NCBI GenBank assembly: GCA_900168235.1
Contig: FUZG01000002.1
Coordinates: 124,001-188,000 of the forward strand
Length of the DNA stretch: 64,000 nucleotides
Reading direction: 5' to 3'
Source: Lachnospiraceae bacterium
Lineage (GTDB): Bacteria; Bacillota; Clostridia; Lachnospirales; Lachnospiraceae
The notes beneath the pieces were generated by a model that saw nothing but the letters and a program-made list of their open reading frames with translations, ran no database searches and was not told the DNA's origin. A program made the position numbers and the translations under genes. Shown here piece after piece: positions 44,946 to 53,994 of this stretch (positions are counted from its first letter, which is position 1; each line of letters starts with the position of its first letter).

Positions 44946-46034
44946 ATGATCGCAAATCAGATTATTCAGTCCTGCATCAATGAGCTGAAAAACATATCGA
45001 GAGTTGACTTTGCTGTGCTGGATCTTGACGGAACAGTGCTCGCATCAACTACAGATGCTATTCAGCCGAAGCCATTAAGTATCCGTTCCTTTATTGATAG
45101 CCAGGCAGATTCGCAGGTTATCGGAAATGAGCATCTTTTCAGAGTTACAGACGATGAGGTTACAACATATGTTGTGATCGCGTCCGGTGATACTGATACA
45201 GCATATCTCATGGGAAGAACAGCTGTAAGCGAACTGTCCCATCTTGATATCGCATACAGAGAGAAGTTTGACAGAAATAACTTCTTCCAGAGCCTTCTTA
45301 TGGACAACATGCTCCTTGTTGATATCTACAACAGAGCAAAGAAGCTCCATATCGATATCGAAAAGCGCAGGGTAGTTTATATCATCGAGCAGAGAAATGA
45401 GCATCCTGATAACAATGCCATTGATATCGTGCGCGGACTTTTCTCAGGTGCCAGCGGAGATTTCGTAACTGCTGTTAATGAGAGAGAAGTTATCCTTATA
45501 AAGAGCCTTGAGTCATCCGACGGCGAAGAAGAGATGATCAAGATCGGTGCAATGCTCGTAGACATGATGAACACTGAGGCAATGACCAGTGTACGCGTTG
45601 CATTCGGTAATCCGGTAGGCGAGATCCGTGAGCTTTCAAAGTCATACAAGGAAGCACGTATGGCTATGGATGTAGGCAAGATCTTCTATGCAGAGCGAAA
45701 CGTAATGGCTTATTCTGCACTTGGTATCGGCCGTCTTATTTATCAGCTTCCTGAGAATCTCTGCACTATCTTCCTTCACGAGATCTTCGGCGAGAATATC
45801 CCGGATCACATGGATGAAGAGACTCTCATGACTATCGATAAGTTCTTTGAGAACAATCTTAACGTCTCTGAGACATCAAGACAGCTTTTTGTACATAGAA
45901 ATACACTTGTTTACAGGATCGAGAAGCTTGAAAAGACAACAGGGCTTGATATCAGAAAGTTTGATGAGGCTCTGACACTGAAGATCGCGCTGATGGTAAT
46001 CAGTTATCTTCGTTATCTGCATCAGGAGCAGTAA
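44946..46034 (+). CDS. PucR/CdaR-family transcriptional regulator
   Basis: 362 residues. An N-terminal sensor-like region (VDFAVLDLDGTVLAS...), a central GGDEF-like fold region (SVRVAFGNPVGEIRELSKSYKEARMAMDVGKI), and the C-terminal PucR-type helix-turn-helix (LTMTIDKFFENNLNVSETSRQLFVHRNTLVYRIEKLEKTTGLDIR pattern, about 295-345). CdaR-type proteins respond to sugar acids or purines; the ligand here is unknown. Start at ATG 44946 after CGGAGGAAAG. It has its own promoter and a folded leader. The radical SAM gene follows directly after its stop. Confidence 0.88.
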   Translation: MIANQIIQSCINELKNISRVDFAVLDLDGTVLASTTDAIQPKPLSIRSFIDSQADSQVIGNEHLFRVTDDEVTTYVVIASGDTDTAYLMGRTAVSELSHLDIAYREKFDRNNFFQSLLMDNMLLVDIYNRAKKLHIDIEKRRVVYIIEQRNEHPDNNAIDIVRGLFSGASGDFVTAVNEREVILIKSLESSDGEEEMIKIGAMLVDMMNTEAMTSVRVAFGNPVGEIRELSKSYKEARMAMDVGKIFYAERNVMAYSALGIGRLIYQLPENLCTIFLHEIFGENIPDHMDEETLMTIDKFFENNLNVSETSRQLFVHRNTLVYRIEKLEKTTGLDIRKFDEALTLKIALMVISYLRYLHQEQ

Positions 46035-46736
46035 GTGATAATTCACGGTTTTAATAAAACAACTTTACTTGATTACCCGGGGAAACTGGCATGTTCCGTT
46101 TTCACGGGTAATTGTAATTTTCGTTGTGTTTTCTGTCAGAACGCATCTCTTGTCCTGGAACCGGAAAATGAACCGGTGATATCGGACAGAGAAGTGCTGG
46201 ATATTATTGAAAAGCGGAAAAATATCCTTCAGGGAGTCTGCATATCAGGCGGAGAACCGACGCTGGATCCGGGACTTAGGGACTTTATTATAAAAGTCAG
46301 AGAGATCGGACTTCCTGTAAAGCTCGATACAAACGGTTATATGCCTGACGTATTGGAAGGTTTACTGCGTGACGGGCTTCTGGATATGGTGGCGATGGAC
46401 ATAAAAAGTGACCTTGAGGGCTACGCAGAGATCGCGGGACTCGATCACTTTGACAGAGAACGTGTACAAAAATCTGTAGATATCATCATCAATTCAGGTG
46501 TAGAATATGAATTTCGGACAACTGTTGTAAAGGAATATTTTACGGAAAAAACAGCGGTCGGGATCGGGGAATGGTTAAATGGCGCAAAAGCACTTTACCT
46601 TCAGGCTTTCAGGGATTCCGATGACGTGATGGTGCAGGGACTTCATGGATATGACAGTGAAGACCTTTTGCGGTTCAGAGATATTTTAAGAAGATATATA
46701 GAAAAGGTGGAAATTCGTGGAACGGACGCAGGATGA
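46035..46736 (+). CDS. Anaerobic ribonucleotide reductase activase-like radical SAM protein
   Basis: 233 residues. The radical SAM cluster motif is CNFRCVFC (CxxxCxxC) after GKLACSVFTGN, with GGEPTL for SAM binding and LDTNGY. It resembles NrdG-type (YjjW/NrdG, TIGR02495 group) activases that make a glycyl radical in anaerobic ribonucleotide reductase. No nrdD gene is nearby, so the target enzyme is inferred. GTG start directly after the previous stop, AGGAG 6 bases upstream. Confidence 0.88.
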   Translation: MIIHGFNKTTLLDYPGKLACSVFTGNCNFRCVFCQNASLVLEPENEPVISDREVLDIIEKRKNILQGVCISGGEPTLDPGLRDFIIKVREIGLPVKLDTNGYMPDVLEGLLRDGLLDMVAMDIKSDLEGYAEIAGLDHFDRERVQKSVDIIINSGVEYEFRTTVVKEYFTEKTAVGIGEWLNGAKALYLQAFRDSDDVMVQGLHGYDSEDLLRFRDILRRYIEKVEIRGTDAG

Positions 46737-47214
46737 AAAGTATATGAAGGAAGCCCTTAAACAGGCAGCAAAGGCCCGAAAGCTCGGGGAAGTTCCCATA
46801 GGATGCGTCATCGTTTATGAAGACCGTATCATCGGACGGGGTTATAACCGCAGAAATACGGATAAGAGTACCCTTGCCCATGCTGAGATATCAGCGATAA
46901 AGAAGGCTGCAAAGGTGATAGGCGACTGGAGGCTTGAGGACTGCACGCTTTATGTGACTCTTGAGCCCTGTCCCATGTGCGGCGGCGCGATCGTCCAGTC
47001 AAGGATGAAGCGGTGCGTTATTGGAACAATGTCTCCGAAGTCAGGATGCGCCGGATCTATACTCAATCTCTTACAGGAACCCAGATTTAATCATCAGGTC
47101 GAGATCGAAGAAGGTGTCCTTCAGGAAGAATGTCAGGAAATGCTCCAGGCATTTTTTAAGGATCTGAGAATTAAGCTCAAAGAAGAAAAGAAGATGCGTG
47201 ATCAGCAGGAATGA
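46717..47214 (+). CDS. tadA: tRNA adenosine(34) deaminase
   Basis: 165 residues. HAEISAI (zinc His, catalytic Glu) and EPCPMCGGAI (zinc Cys pair) are in the TadA context (GEVPIGCVIVYEDRIIGRGYNRRNTDKSTLAHAE). It edits A34 to inosine in tRNA-Arg(ACG). GTG start with AAGGTGG 6 bases upstream, overlapping the radical SAM gene by 20 bases. The C-terminal 15 residues are a basic/acidic tail. Confidence 0.95.
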   Translation: MERTQDEKYMKEALKQAAKARKLGEVPIGCVIVYEDRIIGRGYNRRNTDKSTLAHAEISAIKKAAKVIGDWRLEDCTLYVTLEPCPMCGGAIVQSRMKRCVIGTMSPKSGCAGSILNLLQEPRFNHQVEIEEGVLQEECQEMLQAFFKDLRIKLKEEKKMRDQQE

Positions 47215-47248
47215 GGCAATAATAAGGATTTCTTAAGGAAACTCTAAA

Positions 47249-47277
47249 TTGTTCCTTATCGGTATTCGTGCTAAAAT
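47249..47277 (+). promoter_or_regulatory. Promoter of the FkbH/MBOAT cassette
   Basis: TTGTTC (47249-47254), 17 bp, TAAAAT (47272-47277). The ATG at 47289 is only about 5 bases from the expected start of transcription. Confidence 0.65.
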
Positions 47278-47288
47278 GTTACAACGTT

Positions 47289-48374
47289 ATGAGTAATAAT
47301 AGTGATAGGTTAAAAAAATCTGAGAAGGACGCCGGAATAAAGGCAGTAAAGCTTTGGGTCGTTTATTCTGCCGTGATTTTTATAGGCGCTCTTTTCTTTA
47401 TGTATCTCGCGTCGATGGGAGCAACTGCTTTCACGGAAATCTGCGATACGCACTACTATAATGCGTATAAAAAAGATAACCGCGGGTATATTGCGCCCTG
47501 GTACACAAACGGTCTTCATATCGTAGATGAAGGCTTTATCAATTCAATGGACAGACTGGAACATGATACGGATATTCCGGGTCATGTTTTTGTTATAGGT
47601 TCATCTCTTTCTGCGATGGAATATGATCCGGTAAAACAGCATCTAAGAAATAACTACGGGATGTATATGTTTGCAAGCGGTTCAGGTTCCTGGCGGACAA
47701 ACATTATTCTGGATAATCTAATCAGGAGTAAATGGGCGTATACTGATAAGGATATCGTGAAACTTGAAGTTTCTTATTCTACATTCAGAAATGCGGATGA
47801 CGAGACTATTGCAGAGTCATCCATCGAAAAGTGGGGAAAGTACCATGTAACAGATGACTTTCAGATAGAGGAGAATACACCTCTCCTTCAGCCGCTTTAT
47901 GATCTGAACGTAAATATGATCAAGATCCAGAATATGTGGGAGATCATTTCTACTTATTTTTCACCAACATATCGCAATGCCAAGATCGGACCGGCTAATT
48001 ACAGAAATAATTATTTTAATCACGAGGGCACTGCCGAACATATATCAGTGACTGACGACAAGATAGAGAGCATCACATCACAGATAAAGGATCTGAAGTC
48101 AAGGACAAATGTGGTGATCGAACTCTCACCTATAGCACCGGGACTTCGGGATACTGAAAATGTCAGTGAGTACATGAAGTATGTAGATGAAGAACTGAAG
48201 CCGTGGCTTAAGGAAAACAAGGTTCCGTGCCTTGATTACCGCGAGCTTTTCCCGGAAAAAGAATTTATTGACGGCGCACATTTGTCCTATAAGGCATCTC
48301 TCAGATATACGAGAAGGATGAATCAGGATTTAAATAACATGATCCGTAAGATATGGACTAAGAGAAAAAAGTAA
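47289..48374 (+). CDS. Membrane-anchored SGNH/DltD-like protein
   Basis: 361 residues. One membrane span at about 20-45, the rest extracellular. SGNH-type residues: VIGSSLSAMEYDP (Ser105/Ser106) and IDGAHLSYKAS (Asp328, His331, the DxxH pair). DltD, which completes D-alanylation of teichoic acid outside the membrane, has this architecture. A GTG at 47268, seven codons earlier, lies before the -10 element and is rejected; no ribosome site precedes ATG 47289, so the mRNA is nearly leaderless. First gene of a cassette with FkbH-like, carrier protein, MBOAT and micropeptide genes. It probably transfers the acyl group to a surface polymer; the acceptor is unknown. Confidence 0.75.
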   Translation: MSNNSDRLKKSEKDAGIKAVKLWVVYSAVIFIGALFFMYLASMGATAFTEICDTHYYNAYKKDNRGYIAPWYTNGLHIVDEGFINSMDRLEHDTDIPGHVFVIGSSLSAMEYDPVKQHLRNNYGMYMFASGSGSWRTNIILDNLIRSKWAYTDKDIVKLEVSYSTFRNADDETIAESSIEKWGKYHVTDDFQIEENTPLLQPLYDLNVNMIKIQNMWEIISTYFSPTYRNAKIGPANYRNNYFNHEGTAEHISVTDDKIESITSQIKDLKSRTNVVIELSPIAPGLRDTENVSEYMKYVDEELKPWLKENKVPCLDYRELFPEKEFIDGAHLSYKASLRYTRRMNQDLNNMIRKIWTKRKK

Positions 48375-48388
48375 GGAAGGCATTTATT

Positions 48389-50158
48389 TTGGAAAATCTT
48401 CGACAGGAATCAATATCCAGACTTCTAAGAGCTGCAAATCGTCTTCAGAAGGATCCGGCTCAGTATTCAACCGCTCCGGCGAAGGCTCCGAAAGTCAGGA
48501 TCGCTGTGCTTGGATCTCATTCCATCCAGCACTTTGTAAAAGTATTTAATCTGTTTTTGGACCGCGCAGGTATAAAGGCGGAGATATATGAAGGCGAATA
48601 CGGCGGTATCAACATGGACGTGCTTGATGAAAACTCTCCGCTGTACCAGTTTAAGCCTGAGTTCGTGCTGATATTCATGCGCTATAACGATATCCAGCTC
48701 CGTTCGGAAAAGGATCTGGAAACAGAAAAAGCATATCTTAAGAGCATATGGTCACATCTGGACAAGATCCCCGGCGTGACGATCCTTAATACAAATTTTG
48801 CGGTTCCGATGGAGAGACCTTTCGGAACACTGGAAGCGGATTACGGATATTCCACACTGACTCTTTTCAGAGAGCTGAACCTTTCTATGACAAAAGATCA
48901 TCCGAAGAATGTCCGCATTATCGATATGGAGTATCTCTCTGCGCTTTACGGCAAGGAGAACTGGTTTGATGAGGGTAACTATTACCTTACAAAGCAGGGC
49001 TTCGGTTTAGATTACCTTGGACCTGTTGCAGACGAAGTGACAAAGATGATACTTCCGTCTGTGGGTGTTGTCCGCAAGTGTCTGGTACTCGACCTTGATA
49101 ATACGCTCTGGGGCGGTGTCGTAGGCGATGACGGTCCCATGGGAATAGAGGTAGATCCTCACAATCCTCTCGGAGAGGCATACCGTGCATTTCAGTCATA
49201 CGTGCTGTCGCTAAAACAGCGCGGAGTCATCCTTGCGGTTAATTCCAAGAATGATCTGGATGTTGCAAAGGAGCCCTTTGAGAAAAATCCTGACATGGTG
49301 CTGAAGCTCTCAGATATTGCATGCTTTGTAGCAAACTGGCAGGATAAAGCAAGTAACATGGCTTACATAGCAAAGAAGCTGAATATCGGAATGGATTCAC
49401 TGGTGTTCTTTGACGATAATCCGGCAGAGCGCGAGATCATCCGTAAATTCTGTCCGGAAGTATGCGTGATAGACGTACCGAATGAGGCTGAGAACTATGT
49501 GAGAGCCCTTAACGAGGCATCACCTTTTGAGTGGGCTCAGATCACAAAGGAAGATATGGCGCGTTCGGATTCCTATGTGGAAAATGCGAAGCGTGAAGAA
49601 ATGGAAGCGTCCTTTGTAGACTATACAGAGTACCTGAAAGCTCTTGAAATGAAGGGTGTCACAGGACTTGTGGGCGAGGATGAGGTTGAGCGTTTTTCGC
49701 AGCTTACAAATAAGTCCAATCAGTTTAACCTGAGAACCCAGCGTTATGCGGACAGCCAGATCCGTGAGATGCTTGAAGATGACAAGAAGAGATGCATTTA
49801 CGTGTCTTTGACCGATAAGTTCACTCAGTACGGAATAATCTCATGCATCATTCTTTCTGCTCCGAATGAAGATAACGGATGCGAAGCGGATGAGTGCTTT
49901 GTAGAAAACTGGTGCATGTCATGCCGTGTACTCAAGAGATCCGTCGAACTCTATGCTTTCCGCGCGGTAATTGAAGAAGCGCGCAAGATGGGAGCAAAGC
50001 GTCTCGTTGGCGAATATATCAGAAGCAAAAAGAACAGCATGGTAGAAAATCTCCTGCCTTCTTTTGGATTCACTGTGGTGGAGAAAACAGAAGACAGAGT
50101 CAGATATACATATGATCTTGCAAAAGATCCGGAAGGAGAAGTATGGATACAAAGTTAA
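48389..50158 (+). CDS. FkbH-like protein (HAD-IIIC family, glyceryl-carrier loading type)
   Basis: 589 residues. An N-terminal SGNH-like region (about 35-230), the HAD core with DLDNTLWGGVVGDDG (Asp235, Asp237) and FFDDNPAERE, and a C-terminal GNAT-like part (about 430-580) with NKSNQFNLRTQRY. Characterised FkbH homologues take the glyceryl group of 1,3-bisphosphoglycerate, dephosphorylate it and load it on an acyl carrier protein for polyketide pathways. Here there is no polyketide synthase; the next gene is a carrier protein overlapping by 16 bases. TTG start with AAGGAAGG upstream. The loading substrate is inferred from the family. Confidence 0.88.
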   Translation: MENLRQESISRLLRAANRLQKDPAQYSTAPAKAPKVRIAVLGSHSIQHFVKVFNLFLDRAGIKAEIYEGEYGGINMDVLDENSPLYQFKPEFVLIFMRYNDIQLRSEKDLETEKAYLKSIWSHLDKIPGVTILNTNFAVPMERPFGTLEADYGYSTLTLFRELNLSMTKDHPKNVRIIDMEYLSALYGKENWFDEGNYYLTKQGFGLDYLGPVADEVTKMILPSVGVVRKCLVLDLDNTLWGGVVGDDGPMGIEVDPHNPLGEAYRAFQSYVLSLKQRGVILAVNSKNDLDVAKEPFEKNPDMVLKLSDIACFVANWQDKASNMAYIAKKLNIGMDSLVFFDDNPAEREIIRKFCPEVCVIDVPNEAENYVRALNEASPFEWAQITKEDMARSDSYVENAKREEMEASFVDYTEYLKALEMKGVTGLVGEDEVERFSQLTNKSNQFNLRTQRYADSQIREMLEDDKKRCIYVSLTDKFTQYGIISCIILSAPNEDNGCEADECFVENWCMSCRVLKRSVELYAFRAVIEEARKMGAKRLVGEYIRSKKNSMVENLLPSFGFTVVEKTEDRVRYTYDLAKDPEGEVWIQS

Positions 50159-50382
50159 AGTTAGAGCAGGTTTTTCGTGAGGTTTTTGATGATGAGGAGA
50201 TCGAGATCACTGATGATATGACAGCAGATGATATCGATGCATGGGATTCTTTGACTCACGTTCAGCTTGTTGTAGCAGTTGAAGAAGCTTTTAACTGCAA
50301 GTTCTCTACAGTAGAAGTAATGAAGCTTAAAAACGTTGGCGAGTTTATCAAATTAATTGATAGAAAGACGGGAAATGCTTAA
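50143..50382 (+). CDS. Acyl carrier protein of the FkbH cassette
   Basis: 79 residues, acidic, with the phosphopantetheine site IDAWDSLTHVQL (Ser36). It overlaps both neighbours: its start lies within the FkbH-like gene and its end within the MBOAT gene. This tight coupling says it shuttles the group loaded by the FkbH-like enzyme to the membrane acyltransferase, the role DltC plays in teichoic acid D-alanylation. Confidence 0.92.
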   Translation: MDTKLKLEQVFREVFDDEEIEITDDMTADDIDAWDSLTHVQLVVAVEEAFNCKFSTVEVMKLKNVGEFIKLIDRKTGNA

Positions 50383-51607
50383 TTTTTCAATAAGCGGACT
50401 GTTTTTTGCAGTATTAATGTTCATAACGCCGATCCTTATGAGAGTAGGGAAAAGATTTCGCCGTGAGATCTTTCTGCTGTTAAATACAGCAGTTTTCCTG
50501 CTCTGCCTGAGATCGGTCCCTGCACTGGTGATCGGAGTTTTATGGATCCTGGTGCCTTATTTTATGGCACCGGTGCTTACAAAGGCTGCAGATGAAAGCG
50601 CGGGAAAGTTACAGCACATTTTGCGTAATTTCTTCTATGTGCTGATGATCCTGTTTTTTGCCTATCTCATGCATTATGAGTGGGTGCCGTTCTTTAAGAT
50701 CCTGCCCTACAGCAATGCGGTGAAGCTCCTTGGTCTGTCATACTTCCTTTTCAGGGAGATAGACTTCACCATGCAGTACGGATATCTCAAGGAATCAGGT
50801 GTCAGGATCACACTGCCGGATTATCTGAATTATGTTTTGAATTTTTATACTGTAATGGCAGGTCCGATCCTTCGATACGAAGAATATGTGACTGATTTTT
50901 ATGATGAATCAAAAGAAGAGCTTACAGGGGACATGATCCTTCATGACCTGCACAGGATACTTTTCGGATATCTGAAGGTCTATGTGGTGTCCGCGGTATT
51001 TTCAACATGGGCAGGCTACTGGTTTGAAAGAGTCTCAACAGGTGCGGGCTTTTTCAGCATCACAGCGGAATTTCTGCTGTTTGCATTCTTTAATTCATTC
51101 TTTATCTATTTTAATTTTTCAGGTTATTGTGATGTGGTCACAGGCGGTGCGCATCTTAGCGGAATGACCTTGAGAGAGAACTTTAACCAGCCGTATCTCG
51201 CGGTGTCTCTCGTGGAATTTTGGAACCGTCATCACATTACGCTTTCTGAGTGGATAAGGGATTATATCTATAGTCCGGTGATAAAGGTGCTGATAAGCGG
51301 TTCCTTCAGAAAGAAGCTTTTTGAGGGACAGTGCATAGCGCTCTTCATCACATTCCTTGTGGCAGGTATCTGGCACGGAACGAATTTTAACTACGTGGTT
51401 TACGGATTACTGCAGGGACTCGGAATCGTTATCTCGACCCTCCGCACGAACCACATGAAGAAAAAGCTCGGCAAGAAGGGCTTCAAGGAGTTCCAGAGCA
51501 AAAAGCTCGTACGGATCGCGGAAAATGCAGCAACCTGGGCGTATATCTCAGTTTCATTCAGCTTTGTAGGATATGATGTTTGCGGTCTTATCCTTCAAAA
51601 GCTGTAA
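50375..51607 (+). CDS. DltB-like MBOAT membrane O-acyltransferase
   Basis: 410 residues, 10 or more membrane spans. The MBOAT signature is present: FWNRHHITLSEWIRDYIYSPV (His286, His287) and the catalytic histidine in IWHGTNFNYVVYGLLQG (His334). DltB and alginate AlgI have the same motifs. It should pass an acyl group from the carrier protein across the membrane. ATG 50375 is chosen; it overlaps the carrier gene by 8 bases. A TTG at 50357 is possible but lacks a ribosome site. Confidence 0.93.
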   Translation: MLNFSISGLFFAVLMFITPILMRVGKRFRREIFLLLNTAVFLLCLRSVPALVIGVLWILVPYFMAPVLTKAADESAGKLQHILRNFFYVLMILFFAYLMHYEWVPFFKILPYSNAVKLLGLSYFLFREIDFTMQYGYLKESGVRITLPDYLNYVLNFYTVMAGPILRYEEYVTDFYDESKEELTGDMILHDLHRILFGYLKVYVVSAVFSTWAGYWFERVSTGAGFFSITAEFLLFAFFNSFFIYFNFSGYCDVVTGGAHLSGMTLRENFNQPYLAVSLVEFWNRHHITLSEWIRDYIYSPVIKVLISGSFRKKLFEGQCIALFITFLVAGIWHGTNFNYVVYGLLQGLGIVISTLRTNHMKKKLGKKGFKEFQSKKLVRIAENAATWAYISVSFSFVGYDVCGLILQKL

Positions 51608-51626
51608 TAATCAGAGGACATGATGT

Positions 51627-51752
51627 ATGATTAAACTGTTTGATCGACTGCCTGTGTGGGCACGGCTCATCTGGCTTTCATTGGAACTGGCGATAGTTTT
51701 ATTTGCTATATTTATGGGTACAAAGACCACAATTCTCTATCAGGGATTTTGA
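51627..51752 (+). CDS. DltX-like 41-residue single-span micropeptide
   Basis: A small frame 19 bases after the MBOAT stop, with AGAGGA 8 bases before its ATG. The product starts MIKLFDRLPVWARLIW, has one hydrophobic helix (about 14-31) and ends TKTTILYQGF. DltX of the Dlt system is a similar-sized single-span peptide whose C-terminal aromatic motif with a conserved Tyr is needed for, and has been reported to carry, the acyl group between DltB and DltD. The Tyr38 in LYQGF would be the equivalent. Size, topology, position and terminal motif agree; there is no alignment beyond that. Confidence 0.7.
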   Translation: MIKLFDRLPVWARLIWLSLELAIVLFAIFMGTKTTILYQGF

Positions 51753-51831
51753 TGGGATACATTGTTTGCAACAAAAATCCATGACATAGCAACAATAGTT
51801 TATTGAGTGAGTGGGAAAGGACGAATATAAT

Positions 51832-52758
51832 ATGGAACAGCAGAAACCAGCACTGGTCATTATGGCAGCGGGAATGGGATCACGCTACGGCGGTCTGAAA
51901 CAGATCGACCCGGTAGATAACGAAGGCAACAAAATTATAGATTTTTCTATTTATGATGCATGGAAGTCCGGTTTTGGAAAGGTGATCTTCGTAATAAAGG
52001 AAGAGAATCTGAAGGATTTTCAGGAGGCAGTAGGCGACCGTGTTGCAGAGCATATCCCGGTTGAGTACGCGTTTCAGAAGCTTGATGCGCTCTCGGGCGG
52101 ATTTTCCGTACCGGAAGGCAGAGTTAAGCCCTGGGGAACAGCACAGGCTGTACTTGCGGCGGCAGATCTCCTAAATGAGCCCTTCGCTGTTATCAATGCA
52201 GACGATTTCTATGGAAGAGAAGCGTTCCGGAAGATGCATGACTTCCTGGTTAATGCAAAGGATGATGAAAAATACCGCTATGCTATGGTCGGATTCATTC
52301 TGAAGAACACTCTTACTGAGAATGGATACGTATCCCGCGGTATCTGCAGTCTTACAGCTGACGGATTCCTCGATACAGTAACAGAGAGAACGCACATCGA
52401 AAAGGATGGTGACGCTGCGAAGTATACAGAGGATGACGGAGCTTCATGGACAGCTCTCACAGGAAACGAGCCTGTTTCCATGAATTTCTGGGGATTTGGC
52501 GTATCAGTACTGCCTGAGCTTAAGAAAGCCTTTGAAGCATTTCTTAAGGATCTTCCGAATAACAGCAATCCGCTCAAGGCAGAGTGCTATCTTCCGGGAG
52601 TTATCGACAGCCTTATACGTGAGGGAAAAGCTACAGCAGAGGTTCTTCATTCAGCCGACCGTTGGTTTGGCGTTACATATAAAGAGGATAAGCCTGTTGT
52701 GACAGCATCCATTCAGAAATTAAAGGATGCAGGAGTTTATCCGGAAAAATTGTGGTAA
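51832..52758 (+). CDS. Sugar nucleotidyltransferase-like protein
   Basis: 308 residues of the nucleotidyltransferase superfamily. [18 protein letters not shown] is the nucleotide-binding loop, [12 protein letters not shown] and NADDFYG the substrate and metal motifs. It probably activates a sugar phosphate or similar compound; the substrate cannot be read. GGAAAGGA is 8 bases before ATG 51832; an in-frame upstream start at 51811 lacks one. It lies 79 bases after the micropeptide gene and before galE, so it may belong to surface glycan synthesis. Confidence 0.85.
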   Translation: MEQQKPALVIMAAGMGSRYGGLKQIDPVDNEGNKIIDFSIYDAWKSGFGKVIFVIKEENLKDFQEAVGDRVAEHIPVEYAFQKLDALSGGFSVPEGRVKPWGTAQAVLAAADLLNEPFAVINADDFYGREAFRKMHDFLVNAKDDEKYRYAMVGFILKNTLTENGYVSRGICSLTADGFLDTVTERTHIEKDGDAAKYTEDDGASWTALTGNEPVSMNFWGFGVSVLPELKKAFEAFLKDLPNNSNPLKAECYLPGVIDSLIREGKATAEVLHSADRWFGVTYKEDKPVVTASIQKLKDAGVYPEKLW

Positions 52759-52801
52759 ACTTGGTGTGACGCGTATTGCGCCGCACAGAGGAGGAAAAAA
52801 T

Positions 52802-53818
52802 ATGTCTATATTATTGACTGGCGGAGCAGGTTACATTGGTTCCCACACACTGGTAGAGCTGTTAAACGGCGGCTATGATGCTATCGTAATGGATAACTTC
52901 TCTAATTCTTCACCGAAAGCTATCGAGAGAGTAGAGGAGCTTACCGGTAAAAAGGTAAAGTGGTACGACGCTGACATCTCAAACCGTGACGATCTCGAAA
53001 AGATCTTTTCAGAAAATGATATTCAGGAAGTTATCAACTTTGCATCCCTCAAGGCTGTAGGCGAGTCTGTTGAGAAGCCTTGGGAGTACTACAATAACAA
53101 CATCGGCGGAACACTGACTCTTCTCGATGTCATGAGAAAGCACGGAGCAAAGAACTTCGTATTTTCTTCATCCGCTACTGTATACGGTGATCCGGCTATC
53201 ATCCCCATCACGGAGGAGTGCCCGAAGGGAACATGCACAAATCCTTACGGATGGACAAAGTGGATGCTGGAGCAGATCCTTCTCGATATGCAGAAGGCAG
53301 ATCCCGAGTGGAACATGGTAATCCTTCGTTACTTTAACCCTATCGGAGCACATCAGTCAGGACGTATCGGTGAGAACCCGAACGGTATCCCGAATAACCT
53401 GATGCCGTATATCACTCAGGTAGCAGTAGGAAAGCGCCCTGAGCTCGGAGTATTCGGAAATGACTACGATACACCGGATGGTACAGGTGTGAGAGATTAT
53501 CTCCACGTAGTAGACCTTGCAAAGGCTCATGTAAAGGCTATCGACAAGCTCAGAACTAAGCCCGGTGCATTTATCTGCAACCTTGGAACAGGTCATGGCT
53601 ACTCTGTACTTGACATTGTTAAGGCTTTTGAGAAGGTTAATGACATCAAGATCCCGTACTCCATCAAACCGCGCCGTGCAGGCGATATCGCTACATGCTA
53701 CTGCAGTCCTGAAAAGGCTGAAAAGGAGCTTGGATGGAAGGCTGAGCTTGACATCGAAGACATGTGCCGTGATGCCTGGAACTTCCAGAAGAACAACCCG
53801 AATGGTTACGAAGATTGA
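52802..53818 (+). CDS. galE: UDP-glucose 4-epimerase
   Basis: 338 residues, short-chain dehydrogenase fold. NAD-binding [22 protein letters not shown] and [10 protein letters not shown] (Tyr-x3-Lys) are present. It interconverts UDP-glucose and UDP-galactose. GGAGGAAAAAAT precedes ATG 52802; the frame extends upstream to 52727 without a ribosome site. It probably serves both galactose use and surface glycan synthesis. No terminator of note follows. Confidence 0.97.
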   Translation: MSILLTGGAGYIGSHTLVELLNGGYDAIVMDNFSNSSPKAIERVEELTGKKVKWYDADISNRDDLEKIFSENDIQEVINFASLKAVGESVEKPWEYYNNNIGGTLTLLDVMRKHGAKNFVFSSSATVYGDPAIIPITEECPKGTCTNPYGWTKWMLEQILLDMQKADPEWNMVILRYFNPIGAHQSGRIGENPNGIPNNLMPYITQVAVGKRPELGVFGNDYDTPDGTGVRDYLHVVDLAKAHVKAIDKLRTKPGAFICNLGTGHGYSVLDIVKAFEKVNDIKIPYSIKPRRAGDIATCYCSPEKAEKELGWKAELDIEDMCRDAWNFQKNNPNGYED

Positions 53819-53893
53819 TAAAAAGCGCGTAATTACGTAAAAGTTGCGCACAATTTAATTTATTTTTCATTTTACTTTTGACAAAGTGGATTT

Positions 53894-53927
53894 TATAATG
53901 GACGTGTACGCACAGGTGTACACGTCC
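53894..53927 (+). promoter_or_regulatory. ftsH promoter region with 28-bp palindrome over the start of transcription
   Basis: TATAAT (53894-53899) is followed directly by GGACGTGTAC (53900-53909), 8 bases, GTACACGTCC (53918-53927). A TTGACA at 53878-53883 is only 10 bp from the -10 and does not fit. The palindrome begins right behind the -10, as expected for a repressor site. Confidence 0.55.
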
Positions 53928-53994
53928 TTTCTATATAGGAAGAGACATAAAAGGGGTAAAAGTTATATAAGGAAGAAGAGGAATTTATCCGTCT

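Noticed and set aside
53878-53883. TTGACA as -35 of ftsH
   Set aside because: Only 10 bp separate it from TATAAT, too short for sigma-A.
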